64,000 nucleotides of DNA, from contig NZ_RJVF01000009.1 of the NCBI RefSeq assembly GCF_003752175.1, forward strand, positions 1-64,000, in the 5' to 3' direction. Position numbers and translations under genes: made by a program. The notes under the pieces were generated by a model. That model saw only the letters and a list, made by a program, of their open reading frames with translations, was not told the origin of the DNA and did no database searches. Positions 1 through 17,748 of the stretch are shown here, piece after piece (position 1 is the stretch's first letter; every line of letters starts with the position of its first letter). This DNA is from Comamonas sp. BIGb0124 (GTDB taxonomy: Bacteria; Pseudomonadota; Gammaproteobacteria; Burkholderiales; Burkholderiaceae_C).

Positions 1-99
<99 letters not shown>

Positions 100-120
100 G
101 CGATCTGACTGTTAGAATCT

Positions 121-196
121 AGGGGTATAGCTCAATTGGCAGAGCGTCGGTCTCCAAAACCGAAGGTTGATGGTTCGATTCCTTCTGCCCCTGCCA
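121..196 (+). tRNA. tRNA-Trp (anticodon CCA)
   Basis: The 76-nt cloverleaf includes an encoded 3' CCA. The acceptor arm AGGGGTA pairs with TGCCCCT, the anticodon stem TCGGT/ACCGA carries the loop CTCCAAA (anticodon CCA), and the T-loop is TTCGATT. It lies between tuf and secE, a position typical of proteobacteria, and is probably cotranscribed with tuf. Confidence 0.98.
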
Positions 197-218
197 CCAT
201 CATCTAGATGGTCATATA

Positions 219-240
219 GCCCGCTAATGATTTAGCGGGC
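219..240 (+). terminator. Hairpin between tRNA-Trp and secE, possible partial terminator or processing signal
   Basis: A perfect 9-bp stem, GCCCGCTAA (219-227) with TTAGCGGGC (232-240), has a 4-nt loop TGAT. It is followed by TTATGCG rather than a real T-run, so efficient intrinsic termination is doubtful. It may instead mark the 3' boundary of the tRNA precursor or reduce read-through into secE. Confidence 0.4.
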
Positions 241-287
241 TTATGCGTCTTAGCCAGGCGCATTTATTTGCTGGAAATTTGCCAAAA

Positions 288-668
288 ATGGCCACTACAC
301 AGGTTGAGACCGTCACGTCAACGGCTGACAAACTCAAGCTGACTGCTGCAGTCGGTTTGGTTGTCCTGGCTGTTGTTGCCTATTATTTGCTGTCCGGCCA
401 TGGTGCGCTGGTCCGCTGGGCTGCGCTGCTGGTCGGCCTGGTTGCGGCCGTCGCTGTGTTTCTGAGTGCCGAGCATGGTCGTCAGCTGATTGCTTTTGGC
501 CAAGATTCTGTCCGAGAAGTCAAAAAAGTCGTGTGGCCCACTCGCCAGGAAACGACGCAGATGACGTTGTACGTCTTTGCGTTCGTCGTGGTGATGTCGC
601 TGTTTTTGTGGTTGACCGATAAAACGCTGGAATGGGTGCTGTATGGCCTGATTCTGGGCTGGAGATAA
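288..668 (+). CDS. secE: Preprotein translocase subunit SecE
   Basis: An essential inner-membrane subunit of the SecYEG channel. The 126-residue product matches the three-helix proteobacterial SecE (E. coli about 127 residues), with hydrophobic segments at roughly 18-36, 45-62 and 96-117. Before the last helix is the conserved cytoplasmic amphipathic stretch [16 protein letters not shown]. The ATG at 288 (MATTQVE) is preferred over the in-frame start at 243, which would add a non-conserved stretch and overlap the hairpin. nusG begins 2 nt after the stop, the usual secE-nusG pair. Confidence 0.96.
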   Translation: MATTQVETVTSTADKLKLTAAVGLVVLAVVAYYLLSGHGALVRWAALLVGLVAAVAVFLSAEHGRQLIAFGQDSVREVKKVVWPTRQETTQMTLYVFAFVVVMSLFLWLTDKTLEWVLYGLILGWR

Positions 669-670
669 GT

Positions 671-1264
671 ATGACTGAGAGTTCTTCGGTGGAGTCTGTG
701 GATCAAGCCAACCAGGGTGCCGTGCCGCACCCTGATATGCGTTGGTATGTGGTCCACGCCTACTCCGGTATGGAGAAGGCTGTTGAGCGCAACATCACCG
801 AGCGCGTGAACCGCGCCGGCATGCAGGACAAGTTCGGTCGCATCATGGTGCCGACCGAAGAAGTGGTCGAGATCAAGAACGGCCAGCGCCGTACGACCGA
901 ACGCCGTTTCTTCCCCGGCTACGTGCTGGTCGAGATGGTGATGGACGACGACACCTGGCATCTGGTCAAGCACACCAGCAAGGTGACCGGTTTTGTGGGG
1001 GGCGCGCGCAACCGTCCTTCGCCCATTTCCGAAGAGGAAGTGCAGAAGATCGTCAGCCAGATGCAGGAAGGCACCGACAAGCCCCGCCACAAGGTGGAGT
1101 TCGAGGTCGGCGAGCTGGTTCGCGTCAAGGAAGGCCCGTTCGCGGACTTCAACGGCTCGGTCGAGGAAGTCAATTACGAGAAGAGCAAGCTGCGTGTGTC
1201 GGTGACCATCTTCGGTCGCGCCACGCCGGTCGAGCTCGAGTTCGCTCAGGTCGAAAAAACCTGA
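671..1264 (+). CDS. nusG: Transcription termination/antitermination protein NusG
   Basis: An RNA polymerase-binding factor that affects pausing, Rho termination and transcription-translation coupling. The 197-residue product has the N-terminal NGN domain ([13 protein letters not shown] at about 25-37, then [10 protein letters not shown]) and a C-terminal KOW domain ([18 protein letters not shown]). A GGAGA Shine-Dalgarno sequence inside the end of secE precedes the ATG at 671, so translation is probably coupled to secE. The N-terminus is about 16 residues longer than in E. coli and rich in Ser, Glu and Gln, as in many betaproteobacteria. Confidence 0.97.
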   Translation: MTESSSVESVDQANQGAVPHPDMRWYVVHAYSGMEKAVERNITERVNRAGMQDKFGRIMVPTEEVVEIKNGQRRTTERRFFPGYVLVEMVMDDDTWHLVKHTSKVTGFVGGARNRPSPISEEEVQKIVSQMQEGTDKPRHKVEFEVGELVRVKEGPFADFNGSVEEVNYEKSKLRVSVTIFGRATPVELEFAQVEKT

Positions 1265-1387
1265 GCCTGATTCGGTAGTTTGTGGGGTCTTGCCATTTTC
1301 GGCTCGGGCAAGACCATCAAGACCAGAGCCCCAACCCCGGGGAGTCGCAGCGTTCGCTGCGGCGTTCGTACCCGCAAGGAGTAAACC
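1265..1387 (+). promoter_or_regulatory. nusG-rplK intergenic leader with stable hairpin
   Basis: A 123-nt spacer before rplK. It contains a compact 7-bp hairpin, CGCAGCG (1346-1352) and CGCTGCG (1355-1361), closed by a CG(TT)CG turn, and the strong Shine-Dalgarno AAGGAG before rplK. In E. coli this interval holds the rplK promoter and the L1-responsive translational site. No convincing -35/-10 pair was found here, so an L1 control role is inferred from the position only. Confidence 0.4.
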
Positions 1388-1818
1388 ATGGCGAAAAAAA
1401 TCGTCGGTTTTGTGAAGCTGCAAGTGCCAGCTGGCAAGGCCAATCCGTCGCCGCCTATCGGCCCTGCACTGGGTCAGCGCGGTCTGAACATCATGGAGTT
1501 CTGCAAGGCGTTCAACGCGCAGACTCAAGGTATCGAGCCGGGTCTGCCCCTGCCGGTGGTCATCACCGCTTTTGCAGACAAGAGCTTCACCTTCATCATC
1601 AAGTCGCCCCCGGCGACCACGCTGATCAAGAAGGCGATCAAGCTCGACAAGGGTTCGGCCAAGCCGCACACCGACAAGGTGGGCAAGATCACTCGTGCAC
1701 AGCTCGAAGAGATCGCAAAGGCCAAGATGAAAGATATGAACGCTGCTGACATCGACGGCGCAGTTCGGACCATCGCTGGTTCGGCTCGCTCGATGGGCGT
1801 GACGGTGGAGGGCGTGTA

Positions 1819-1819
<1 letters not shown>
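1388..1819 (+). CDS. rplK: 50S ribosomal protein L11
   Basis: The 143-residue L11 binds the GTPase-associated centre of 23S rRNA and is needed for the RelA stringent response. The N-terminal domain begins [20 protein letters not shown] with the conserved proline-rich [11 protein letters not shown]. The C-terminal RNA-binding domain ends in [14 protein letters not shown]. Length and motifs match the family. Its TAA overlaps the ATG of rplA by one base, so the two are translationally coupled, as in the classic L11 operon. Confidence 0.99.
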
Positions 1820-2514
<695 letters not shown>

Positions 2515-2775
2515 ACGTAGAAATTCGGTCGGTCGCAGGTGCCTTCGGGCCGTGCGGCAGACCGAGCTGGTGGGTCACCGGGCGCAAGTCCGGTGAGCCA
2601 TCCAAGACCGTTGGTGCGACGCCGGTTTCGACCGGTGCCGCTTAAAAGACAAGCCAACGCAGATGGCGATCCCACTGCAGATGGAAAACGAGATTTTCTT
2701 GAAACAGTTGGTCGCTGCATTGAGGTGCGCATGAAGGGATCCCGATCCCGGATTGCGCTTTTTAAGGAGTAGACC
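2515..2775 (+). promoter_or_regulatory. Ribosomal protein L10 leader (rplJ 5' UTR)
   Basis: A 261-nt untranslated interval between rplA and rplJ, where proteobacteria carry the L10 leader bound by the L10-(L7/L12)4 complex to repress rplJL translation. Visible structure includes TCACCGG (2575-2581) pairing with CCGGTGA (2590-2596), and CCGGT (2622-2626) pairing with ACCGG (2631-2635) over a TTCG tetraloop. The SD AAGGAG sits at 2764-2769. The assignment rests on position and length plus these stems. A covariance search (Rfam L10 leader) was not run. Confidence 0.65.
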
Positions 2776-3309
2776 TTGAGTCTGAATCGCAGTGAGAAAG
2801 AAGCGGTCATTGCAGAAGTGACCAGCCTCGCCGCTCAAGCTCAAACGCTCGTGATTGCGGAATACCGTGGCATCACGGTCGCCAGCATGACGAAGCTTCG
2901 TGTCGATGCCCGCAGCAAGGGTGTGACCTTGAGTGTTCTGAAGAACACCCTGGCACGCCGTGCTCTGGCCGGCAGCAGCTTCGAAGTGGTGGCAGACCAG
3001 CTGACCGGTCCGCTGATCTATGGCTTCTCTGAAGACGCCGTCGCCGCAGCCAAGGTTGTGGCCGACTTCGCAAAGACCAACGACAAGCTGGTCATTCGCG
3101 GTGGTGTGTTCGGTGGCAAGAGCCTGGACGTCGACGGCGTTAAGCAACTGGCCAACATCCCTTCCAAGGAAGTGCTGCTGGCCCAGCTGCTGGGCTTGAT
3201 GCAATCCCCGATCTCGCGTACGGCACGTGTGCTGGCCGCGCTGGCGGAACAACGTGGCGAAGGCGCTGCTGCCCCCGAGGCAGAAACAGAAGCCGCAGCC
3301 GCAGCTTAA
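2776..3309 (+). CDS. rplJ: 50S ribosomal protein L10
   Basis: L10 is the base of the ribosomal stalk and binds L7/L12 dimers through its C-terminal helix. The 177-residue product begins [13 protein letters not shown] and contains the typical [13 protein letters not shown] and [10 protein letters not shown] motifs. Translation starts at TTG (2776), set by the well-spaced SD AAGGAG six bases upstream; no in-frame ATG fits. The weak start codon plus leader suggests control of initiation. The C-terminus is a low-complexity Ala/Glu tail. Confidence 0.98.
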   Translation: MSLNRSEKEAVIAEVTSLAAQAQTLVIAEYRGITVASMTKLRVDARSKGVTLSVLKNTLARRALAGSSFEVVADQLTGPLIYGFSEDAVAAAKVVADFAKTNDKLVIRGGVFGGKSLDVDGVKQLANIPSKEVLLAQLLGLMQSPISRTARVLAALAEQRGEGAAAPEAETEAAAAA

Positions 3310-3339
3310 AACCAATTTTTTCGATTTAGGAAAATCCAA

Positions 3340-3711
<372 letters not shown>

Positions 3712-3734
3712 GCAAGGCCCTCGTTTTGCGAGCT

Positions 3735-3798
3735 GCAAGGGTGAAAATCCCTTGCGCCGCAAGGCAAACCAAGGCAGGTGGCGACACCTGCCTTTGGT
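3735..3798 (+). promoter_or_regulatory. Two tandem hairpins downstream of rplL
   Basis: In the rplL-rpoB spacer, GCAAGGG (3735-3741) pairs with CCCTTGC (3749-3755). Then ACCAAGGCAGGTG (3768-3780) pairs with CACCTGCCTTTGGT (3785-3798) over a GCGA (GNRA-type) tetraloop with one unpaired T. Together with the attenuator hairpin at 3812-3851 they form a three-stem array that may protect the rplJL mRNA 3' end or guide RNase processing. The function is inferred. Confidence 0.55.
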
Positions 3799-3811
3799 GC
3801 TTGTGAGACGG

Positions 3812-3851
3812 CACTGCAAAAGGGACTGGCCGACCAGTCTTTTTTGCAGTG
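3812..3851 (+). terminator. rplL-rpoB attenuator hairpin
   Basis: The core is GACTGG (3824-3829), loop CCGA, CCAGTC (3834-3839), then six T (3840-3845): a textbook intrinsic terminator. The T-run is itself complementary to the A-run upstream, so the stem extends to 18 bp (3812-3829 with 3834-3851, two G-T pairs). The site corresponds to the partial attenuator and RNase III site known between rplL and rpoB in enterobacteria, which lowers rpoBC expression relative to ribosomal proteins. Confidence 0.8.
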
Positions 3852-4007
3852 TTCTCTGATGTGACTGCAGAGAATGCCTTGGTTCGGGCGATGTGCAATG
3901 CATCGCCGTCCGCCATTGGTTGGTAGTGGCCAACCACCAAGTCTGCCCACGTATACGCAGGGTTTGCGTGAGGCGCGACAGTCGCCAGAGCCTCAACCGG
4001 AGATCTC

Positions 4008-8120
<4,113 letters not shown>

Positions 8121-8140
8121 TTTGAAAGGGCAAGAGTTCT

Positions 8141-12370
<4,230 letters not shown>

Positions 12371-12439
12371 GGACGGACATGCGGCCCTTGTACGGCCGCA
12401 TCCGGCAACCTCTAGCCCGCTAGACGGCCGCCGGCCGCC

Positions 12440-12476
12440 GCCTCCCCCCATTACGATGGGCGGGAGGCTTTTTTTT
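12440..12476 (+). terminator. Intrinsic terminator after rpoC
   Basis: GCCTCCC (12440-12446) pairs with GGGAGGC (12462-12468) and CCCAT with ATGGG around a short TACG loop, with a single bulged C at 12461. Eight T follow (12469-12476). Only 5 nt separate the T-run from the Shine-Dalgarno of the next ORF, so no downstream promoter fits before the next gene. Confidence 0.92.
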
Positions 12477-12495
12477 GACCCAGGAGGCGCGAGAG

Positions 12496-12561
12496 ATGAC
12501 GAATGCCCATCCCATTCCCCAGTCGGATCCCCGGCTGCCCGTGCCGGAGGGGCTGCGGTGA
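12496..12561 (+). CDS. Candidate 21-codon small ORF ahead of the LemA-like gene
   Basis: ATG at 12496 to TGA at 12559-12561 encodes a 21-residue peptide, rich in Pro, starting MTNAHPIPQSD and ending LPVPEGLR. A perfect AGGAGG (12482-12487) sits 8 nt before the ATG. The stop overlaps the GTG start of the next gene (GTGA), as expected for translational coupling. The downstream gene also has its own GGAGG (12546-12550) inside this ORF. No family is recognised; it could be a leader peptide or a chance ORF using a standby ribosome site. Confidence 0.45.
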   Translation: MTNAHPIPQSDPRLPVPEGLR

Positions 12562-13223
12562 GCGCGTGGCTGTGGGGCACGCTGGCCGCCGTGCTGCTGT
12601 GCTGGGCGACCGGAGCCTACAACCGGCTCGTCCGGTTGCGGGCTGCGGTGAGCGGCGGCTTTGCCTCGGTGGCCGAGACGTCGCAGCGTCTGTCGGGCGT
12701 GGTGCATGCCGCGCTCGACCTCGAGGCGGCCGCGGCGGCGCGCGTGTCGGATGCGGCCTTGCAGAGCGACGAGGCCCGGCAAGCCGAGCCGGGCGGACCG
12801 GCCACGCTGTCGGCCGAGGCCCAGTTGCTGCGCGGCGCGCTGATGCAATACGTGGCGGCGCTGGCCGTGGTGCAGAGCCGGCCGCTGTCGACCGAGGCCG
12901 TCGGAGCCTTCAACGCGGCGCAGGCCTTGTTGCTGGAGGTCTGGGCGGGCCGAGAGCAGTCCGTGCTGCCTGCGCCGGGCGGGCCGGCGGACACGCTTCT
13001 CGACGATGGGCTCGGCGCCGGTTATCAGGTGCTGGCCAGCCAGTGGCAACAGGCCCAGGCCCAGCACCGGCTGACGACCGAAAAATTCAACGACCTGGTG
13101 CACGGCTACAACGAAGCCGTGCGCCAGTTTCCCGCGGTGATCATGGCTTGGGCCGCAAGCTTCCGTCCTGTGCCTTTGGTGGAACTGCCCAAGGCTCTCA
13201 CGACTCCTATTTCAAGCCTATGA
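12558..13223 (+). CDS. LemA family protein
   Basis: A 221-residue protein with one N-terminal membrane helix (residues about 3-18, LWGTLAAVLLCWATGA) followed by the LemA-type YNRLVRLRAAV stretch and a long helical region. The C-terminal TTEKFNDLVHGYNEAVRQFP matches the LemA end motif. LemA proteins are membrane-anchored helical-bundle proteins of unclear role, some affecting envelope signalling. The GTG start at 12558 has SD GGAGG 7 nt upstream and overlaps the small ORF stop. Its own stop overlaps the rsmB ATG (ATGA). The sequence is more divergent and Ala-rich than typical LemA. Confidence 0.75.
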   Translation: MSAWLWGTLAAVLLCWATGAYNRLVRLRAAVSGGFASVAETSQRLSGVVHAALDLEAAAAARVSDAALQSDEARQAEPGGPATLSAEAQLLRGALMQYVAALAVVQSRPLSTEAVGAFNAAQALLLEVWAGREQSVLPAPGGPADTLLDDGLGAGYQVLASQWQQAQAQHRLTTEKFNDLVHGYNEAVRQFPAVIMAWAASFRPVPLVELPKALTTPISSL

Positions 13224-14560
13224 ACGATTTTTCGACTGTACCCCTCTGGCGGCAGATGCAGGCCACCAGCCAAGTGCTGCTGGCCGTGCGCCAGGGCCGA
13301 TCCTTGACCGAAGCCCTGCAGCAGACCGAAGGCGTACCGCGCCCGGGCGTGCAGGCCCTGGCTTTCGATGCCTTGCGCCATTGGGGGCGTGCGCAGGCGT
13401 TGCGGGCGCAACTGGCGCCCCGGGCGCCGGCGCCGCGTGCCGACATGCTGCTGTGCCTGGCCCTGGCGCTGCTGTGCGCCCGCCGGGTGGGCAGCGAGCG
13501 TGCGGCCTACGAGATCCACACGGTGGTGGACCAGACGACCGAAGCCGCCAAGCGCCTGTCGGCCACCCGCAACCAGGCCGGTTTCATCAATGCCTGCCTG
13601 CGCCGCTACCTGCGCGAGACGGACGCCCTGTGGGCCGTGACCGACGAGAGCAGCCTGGCGCGCTGGAACCATCCGGACTGGTGGGTGCAGCGTCTGGCGG
13701 CGGATCACCCCGACCACTGGCAGTCCATCCTGCAGCAGGACCTGACCCGCGGCCCCATGACGCTGCGCGTGAATGTGCGCCGCACCACCGCGGAGGCCTA
13801 CCAGGCGTTGCTGGAGGCCCAGGGGCTGGGCTCGCGGCGCACCGGACACAGCGGACTGGTGCTGGACTACCCGGTGCCGGTGCAGGAACTGCCGCATTTT
13901 GCCGAGGGCTGGGCGTCGGTGCAGGATGCGGCGGCGCAGATGGCCGCGCCCCTGCTGCTGGATGGCCTGCAGCCGGATCGGGGTCCGCTGCGGCTGCTCG
14001 ATGCCTGTGCCGCCCCGGGCGGCAAGACGGCCCATCTGCTGGAACTGGCCGATGCCCGCGTCACCGCTCTGGAAGTGGATGCCCGGCGCGCCGAACGCAT
14101 CCACGACACGCTCGATCGCCTGGGACTGCAGGCCGAGGCGGTGCACGTGGCCGATGCCGAGCAGGTGAAGGCCTGGTGGGACGGGCAGCTCTACGACGGC
14201 ATCCTGCTGGATGCACCCTGCAGCGCCTCGGGCATCGTGAGGCGGCATCCCGACATCGTCTGGCTGCGCCGTGCTGCCGACATCGAGCAGTTGGCCGCCA
14301 TCCAGAGCCGGCTGCTGCAGCGTCTGTGGCCGCTGGTCCGGCCGGGTGGGAGGCTGCTGTATTGCACCTGTTCGGTGTTCAAGGCCGAAGGCGACGACCG
14401 GATCGAAGCGTTTCTTGCAAGCAACAGCGATGCCCGTCGCCTGCCCGCGCCCGGGCATTTATTCCCGCACAGCCCAGAGCCGCAGCAGGATATCGCTGAC
14501 AATCTCCTGCGTGAGCACGATGGTTTTTATCACGCATTGCTTGAAAAACGTGAGGCTTAA
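13220..14560 (+). CDS. rsmB: 16S rRNA (cytosine(967)-C(5))-methyltransferase RsmB
   Basis: A 446-residue RsmB (Sun/Fmu) that methylates C967 of 16S rRNA using S-adenosylmethionine. The N-terminal NusB-like domain (about 10-140, with AYEIHTVVDQTTEAAK and NAVLR-like FINACLRRYL) is followed by the RNA methyltransferase domain. That domain has the SAM motif DACAAPGGKTAHLLEL, the catalytic motif IV LLDAPCSASGIVRRHPDI and the second cysteine motif LLYCTCSVF. It starts with ATGA overlap to the LemA-like gene and overlaps the next gene start by about 40 nt. Confidence 0.96.
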   Translation: MNDFSTVPLWRQMQATSQVLLAVRQGRSLTEALQQTEGVPRPGVQALAFDALRHWGRAQALRAQLAPRAPAPRADMLLCLALALLCARRVGSERAAYEIHTVVDQTTEAAKRLSATRNQAGFINACLRRYLRETDALWAVTDESSLARWNHPDWWVQRLAADHPDHWQSILQQDLTRGPMTLRVNVRRTTAEAYQALLEAQGLGSRRTGHSGLVLDYPVPVQELPHFAEGWASVQDAAAQMAAPLLLDGLQPDRGPLRLLDACAAPGGKTAHLLELADARVTALEVDARRAERIHDTLDRLGLQAEAVHVADAEQVKAWWDGQLYDGILLDAPCSASGIVRRHPDIVWLRRAADIEQLAAIQSRLLQRLWPLVRPGGRLLYCTCSVFKAEGDDRIEAFLASNSDARRLPAPGHLFPHSPEPQQDIADNLLREHDGFYHALLEKREA

Positions 14561-15299
14561 GAGCGGCACGGCGCTGTTGGCCGTCCTGTTGTGCCTGCTG
14601 CTGGGGACCGCAATGCCGGTCCGGGCGCAGGCCGAAGCCGGCCGTGGCGGCACGGTACAGGTCATGGAAGCCTTTGTGCATGCCCGGGACTCGACCCTGC
14701 TGTTGAGTGCCAGCCTGGACATCGTGCTGCCCGAGCTGGTCGACGAAGCCCTGCACAAGGGCATTCCGATCTTTTTCGTGGCCCAGACCCGCATCCTGCG
14801 CGAGCGCTGGTATTGGTCGGACCGGGTCATGGCCCAGGTGCAGCGGTATTACCGGCTGTCTTACCAGCCCCTGACCGACCGCTGGCGCCTGAGCGTGAGC
14901 GGCGAGCGGCCGCAATCCGGCGGCGGATGGGCGCTGGGCCAGAATTTCGACAACCTGGAGCAGGCGCTCGCCGTGCTGCGGCGCATCGTGGACTGGCGGC
15001 TGGCCAACGCGGCCGACTTTTCCACGCAGGATGTGTACACGGTCGAGTTCGGGCTGCAGCTCGATGTGTCGCAATTGCCGCGGCCCCTGCAGATCGGCAT
15101 GACCGGTCAGACCGACTGGCGCCTGGGTGCATTGATCGATTTCCAGTGGTCGCCTTCGTCGCGGCCGGCGGTAGCACGGCCCGCCGCTCCGCCGGCACCG
15201 GTGCATCCAGCGCCTGCCGAGCCGGCCCATGAGCCGCCCGCATCGCCGCCTGTGCCGTCGCGCACCGAGGCGCCGGCCGCCACGGAAGGCGCCCGGTGA
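14520..15299 (+). CDS. DUF4390 domain protein (secreted or periplasmic)
   Basis: A 259-residue protein with a signal-peptide-like N-terminus and a DUF4390-type core (VHARDSTLLLSASLDIVLPE, GIPIFFVAQTRILRERWYW, LSYQPLTDRWRLS), then a Pro/Ala-rich tail from about 215. The ATG at 14520 gives an N-terminal extension. A GTG at 14550 gives a cleaner signal peptide (MRLKSGTALLAVLLCLLLGT, cleavage near AQA) and is an equally likely start. Genes of this type sit directly upstream of ntrY in many betaproteobacteria, but the biochemical role is unknown. Its stop overlaps the ntrY GTG (GTGA). Confidence 0.85.
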   Translation: MVFITHCLKNVRLKSGTALLAVLLCLLLGTAMPVRAQAEAGRGGTVQVMEAFVHARDSTLLLSASLDIVLPELVDEALHKGIPIFFVAQTRILRERWYWSDRVMAQVQRYYRLSYQPLTDRWRLSVSGERPQSGGGWALGQNFDNLEQALAVLRRIVDWRLANAADFSTQDVYTVEFGLQLDVSQLPRPLQIGMTGQTDWRLGALIDFQWSPSSRPAVARPAAPPAPVHPAPAEPAHEPPASPPVPSRTEAPAATEGAR

Positions 15300-17659
15300 C
15301 CGAGCCCCGCGAGCCTCGCGACCCGGCGCAGCCGCCGGCTCCGGCCCAGCAGGTCTCGCACGGCCACATGCCGCCGCGCCTGCTCAACAATGCCCGCAGC
15401 GTGCGCTGGGCGCTGGTGCTGGGTGCCGCCGCCATGGTCGGCATCGGGCTGGTGCTGTTCTTCATGCTGACGCTGGCGACCAGCAACCAGGCGCTGTACG
15501 AGGTGAACTACAGCCGCTTGCTGACCATCAATGCCGCCGTCGCGGCGCTGCTGGGCGGCATCATCCTGTGGGGCGGTTTGCGTCTGTTGAGCCGGGTTCG
15601 GCGCAACAAGTTCGGCAGCCGGCTGCTGCTCAAGCTGGCCGGCATTTTTGCCCTGGTGGGTTTTGCCCCGGGGCTGCTCATCTATTTCGTGTCCTACCAG
15701 TTCGTGTCGCGCTCGATCGAGAGCTGGTTCGATGTCCGGGTCGAGGCCGCGCTGGAATCGGGCCTGAGCCTGGGGCGCCTGAGCCTGGAGGCGCTGTCGA
15801 ACGACCTGTCGAACAAGGGCCGCGTCAATGCCCAGCAATTGGCCGGCACCTCGAACACCGGGGCCGCGCTGGCGCTCGAGCGCATGCGTTCGCAACTCGA
15901 TGTGGACGACCTGCAACTGTGGAGCGTGAGCGGCCAATTGCTGGCCAGTGCCGGAGATTCGCGGTTCCAGCTCAGCCCGCGCCGGCCGTCGGCCCAGCAG
16001 ATGCGCGAAGCGCGCTCGCAGCAGGCGGTCTCGGTCATCGAAGGGCTGGACGAGGGCGGCGTGGCCGCCGCCAGCCATGTGCGGGTGGTGACGCTGGCGG
16101 TGGTGCCGGCCTCGGGTTTCGACCTGCTGGCCGAGGCCCGGTTTCTGCAGATCACCCAGCGGCTGCCCGAGTCGCTGGTGCGCAATGCGCTGCAGGTGCA
16201 GGAGGTCTACCGCGAGTACCAGGAGCGTGCCCTGGGGCGGGAGGGCCTGCGTGGTGTCTATATCGGCACACTGACGCTCAGTCTGTTCCTGGCGGTGTTC
16301 GGTGCCATTCTGCTGGCGGTGCTGCTGGGCAACCAGCTGGTGCGTCCGCTGCTGTGGCTGGCCGACGGCGTGCGCGAGGTCGCCGGCGGCAACCTGACCC
16401 CGCGCGACGTCATGAAAAGCAAGGACGAGCTGTCGGGCCTGACGCGCTCCTTTGCCTCGATGACACAGCAATTGGCCGATGCACGGGCCACGGTGGAGGC
16501 CAGCATCCGGCAGGTGAGCGAAGCGCGGGCCAATCTGCAGACCATTCTGGACAACCTGACCTCGGGTGTGGTCGTGCTCGATCCGCAGGGCCGCATCGTG
16601 ACCAGCAATCCGGGCGCGACCCGCATTCTGCGTGTGCCGCTGGCGGCGAACGAAGGTCGGCCGCTCGGCGAGGTCGACGGCATGGCCGACCTGGCGCAGG
16701 GCGTGAATGCCCAGTTCGCCGCTTTCCTGGGCGATCAGGGCCAGCATGCGCTGGACCACTGGCAGCAGGCTTTCGAGCTCAACGCCGGCCATGCGGAGGT
16801 GGACCATGGCGTCAGCAACCTGATCGCACGGGGCGCGCTGCTGCCGGGCGAGCGGCGGCTGCTGGTGCTCGAGGATATTTCCGAAATCGTGTCGGCCCAG
16901 CGCACCCAGGCCTGGGGCGAGGTGGCGCGGCGCCTGGCCCACGAGATCAAGAATCCGCTCACGCCCATCCAGCTTTCGGCCGAGCGGCTGGAAATCAAGC
17001 TGCAGGACAAGCTGCAGGGCAGCGACCGCGCCATGCTGCTCAAGTCGGTCAAGACCATCGTCGACCAGGTCGATGCCATGAAACGGCTGGTCAACGAGTT
17101 CCGCGACTACGCCCGCCTGCCCAAGGCCAACCTGGAGCGGCTGGACATCAATGCCCTGGTGAGCGATGTGCTGCATCTCTACGAGTCGGAGCAGGCCCGC
17201 GTGGCGATCCGCGCCGAGCTGGATCCGGCCTGCCCGCTCATCCTGGGCGATGCGCAGCAATTGCGCCAGGTGATCCACAACCTGCTGCAGAACGCGCAGG
17301 ACGCCACCGAAGGCCAGGCGCTTGCGGTGGCCGCACAGGCCTTGCAGCCCGATGCGCCGGAGGGCGATGCCGCAGCCGATGCCCGCTTGCCCGACGTGGT
17401 GATACGCACCCACTGGAGTGCCGATCTGGCCCGTGTGCGGCTGCAGGTGCGGGACAGCGGACCGGGCTTTGCCGAGCCCATCCTCAAGCGCGCTTTCGAG
17501 CCTTATGTGACCACCAAGGTGCGGGGGACCGGCCTCGGTTTGCCCATGGTCAAGAAGATCGCCGAGGAGCACAGCGCACGCGTGGATATCGCCAATCGCA
17601 TCATCGATGGACAAGTCCGTGGCGCACAGGTCTCACTTTCGTTTAAAGTTGCTCCCTGA
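15296..17659 (+). CDS. ntrY: NtrY-family sensor histidine kinase
   Basis: A 787-residue membrane kinase. Hydrophobic segments lie at about 40-62, 78-98 and 112-132, then an extracytoplasmic region, a further helix near 320-345, a HAMP linker, a PAS domain (about 400-500), HisKA with the H-box RRLAHEIKNPLTPIQ (phospho-acceptor H549), and HATPase with N-box HNLLQNAQDA, DSGPGF and GTGLGLPMVKKI. NtrY kinases sense nitrogen, redox or envelope cues and phosphorylate NtrX. Translation starts at GTG overlapping the DUF4390 stop. Confidence 0.93.
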   Translation: MTEPREPRDPAQPPAPAQQVSHGHMPPRLLNNARSVRWALVLGAAAMVGIGLVLFFMLTLATSNQALYEVNYSRLLTINAAVAALLGGIILWGGLRLLSRVRRNKFGSRLLLKLAGIFALVGFAPGLLIYFVSYQFVSRSIESWFDVRVEAALESGLSLGRLSLEALSNDLSNKGRVNAQQLAGTSNTGAALALERMRSQLDVDDLQLWSVSGQLLASAGDSRFQLSPRRPSAQQMREARSQQAVSVIEGLDEGGVAAASHVRVVTLAVVPASGFDLLAEARFLQITQRLPESLVRNALQVQEVYREYQERALGREGLRGVYIGTLTLSLFLAVFGAILLAVLLGNQLVRPLLWLADGVREVAGGNLTPRDVMKSKDELSGLTRSFASMTQQLADARATVEASIRQVSEARANLQTILDNLTSGVVVLDPQGRIVTSNPGATRILRVPLAANEGRPLGEVDGMADLAQGVNAQFAAFLGDQGQHALDHWQQAFELNAGHAEVDHGVSNLIARGALLPGERRLLVLEDISEIVSAQRTQAWGEVARRLAHEIKNPLTPIQLSAERLEIKLQDKLQGSDRAMLLKSVKTIVDQVDAMKRLVNEFRDYARLPKANLERLDINALVSDVLHLYESEQARVAIRAELDPACPLILGDAQQLRQVIHNLLQNAQDATEGQALAVAAQALQPDAPEGDAAADARLPDVVIRTHWSADLARVRLQVRDSGPGFAEPILKRAFEPYVTTKVRGTGLGLPMVKKIAEEHSARVDIANRIIDGQVRGAQVSLSFKVAP

Positions 17660-17748
17660 CAACACTGTCTGCGCAGGGGCTGATCCAGCCCCGAGGCAGG
17701 GTTGCGTTGGGACTGTGGGCATCGCTGCCTGCACTGACGGGATACGTT

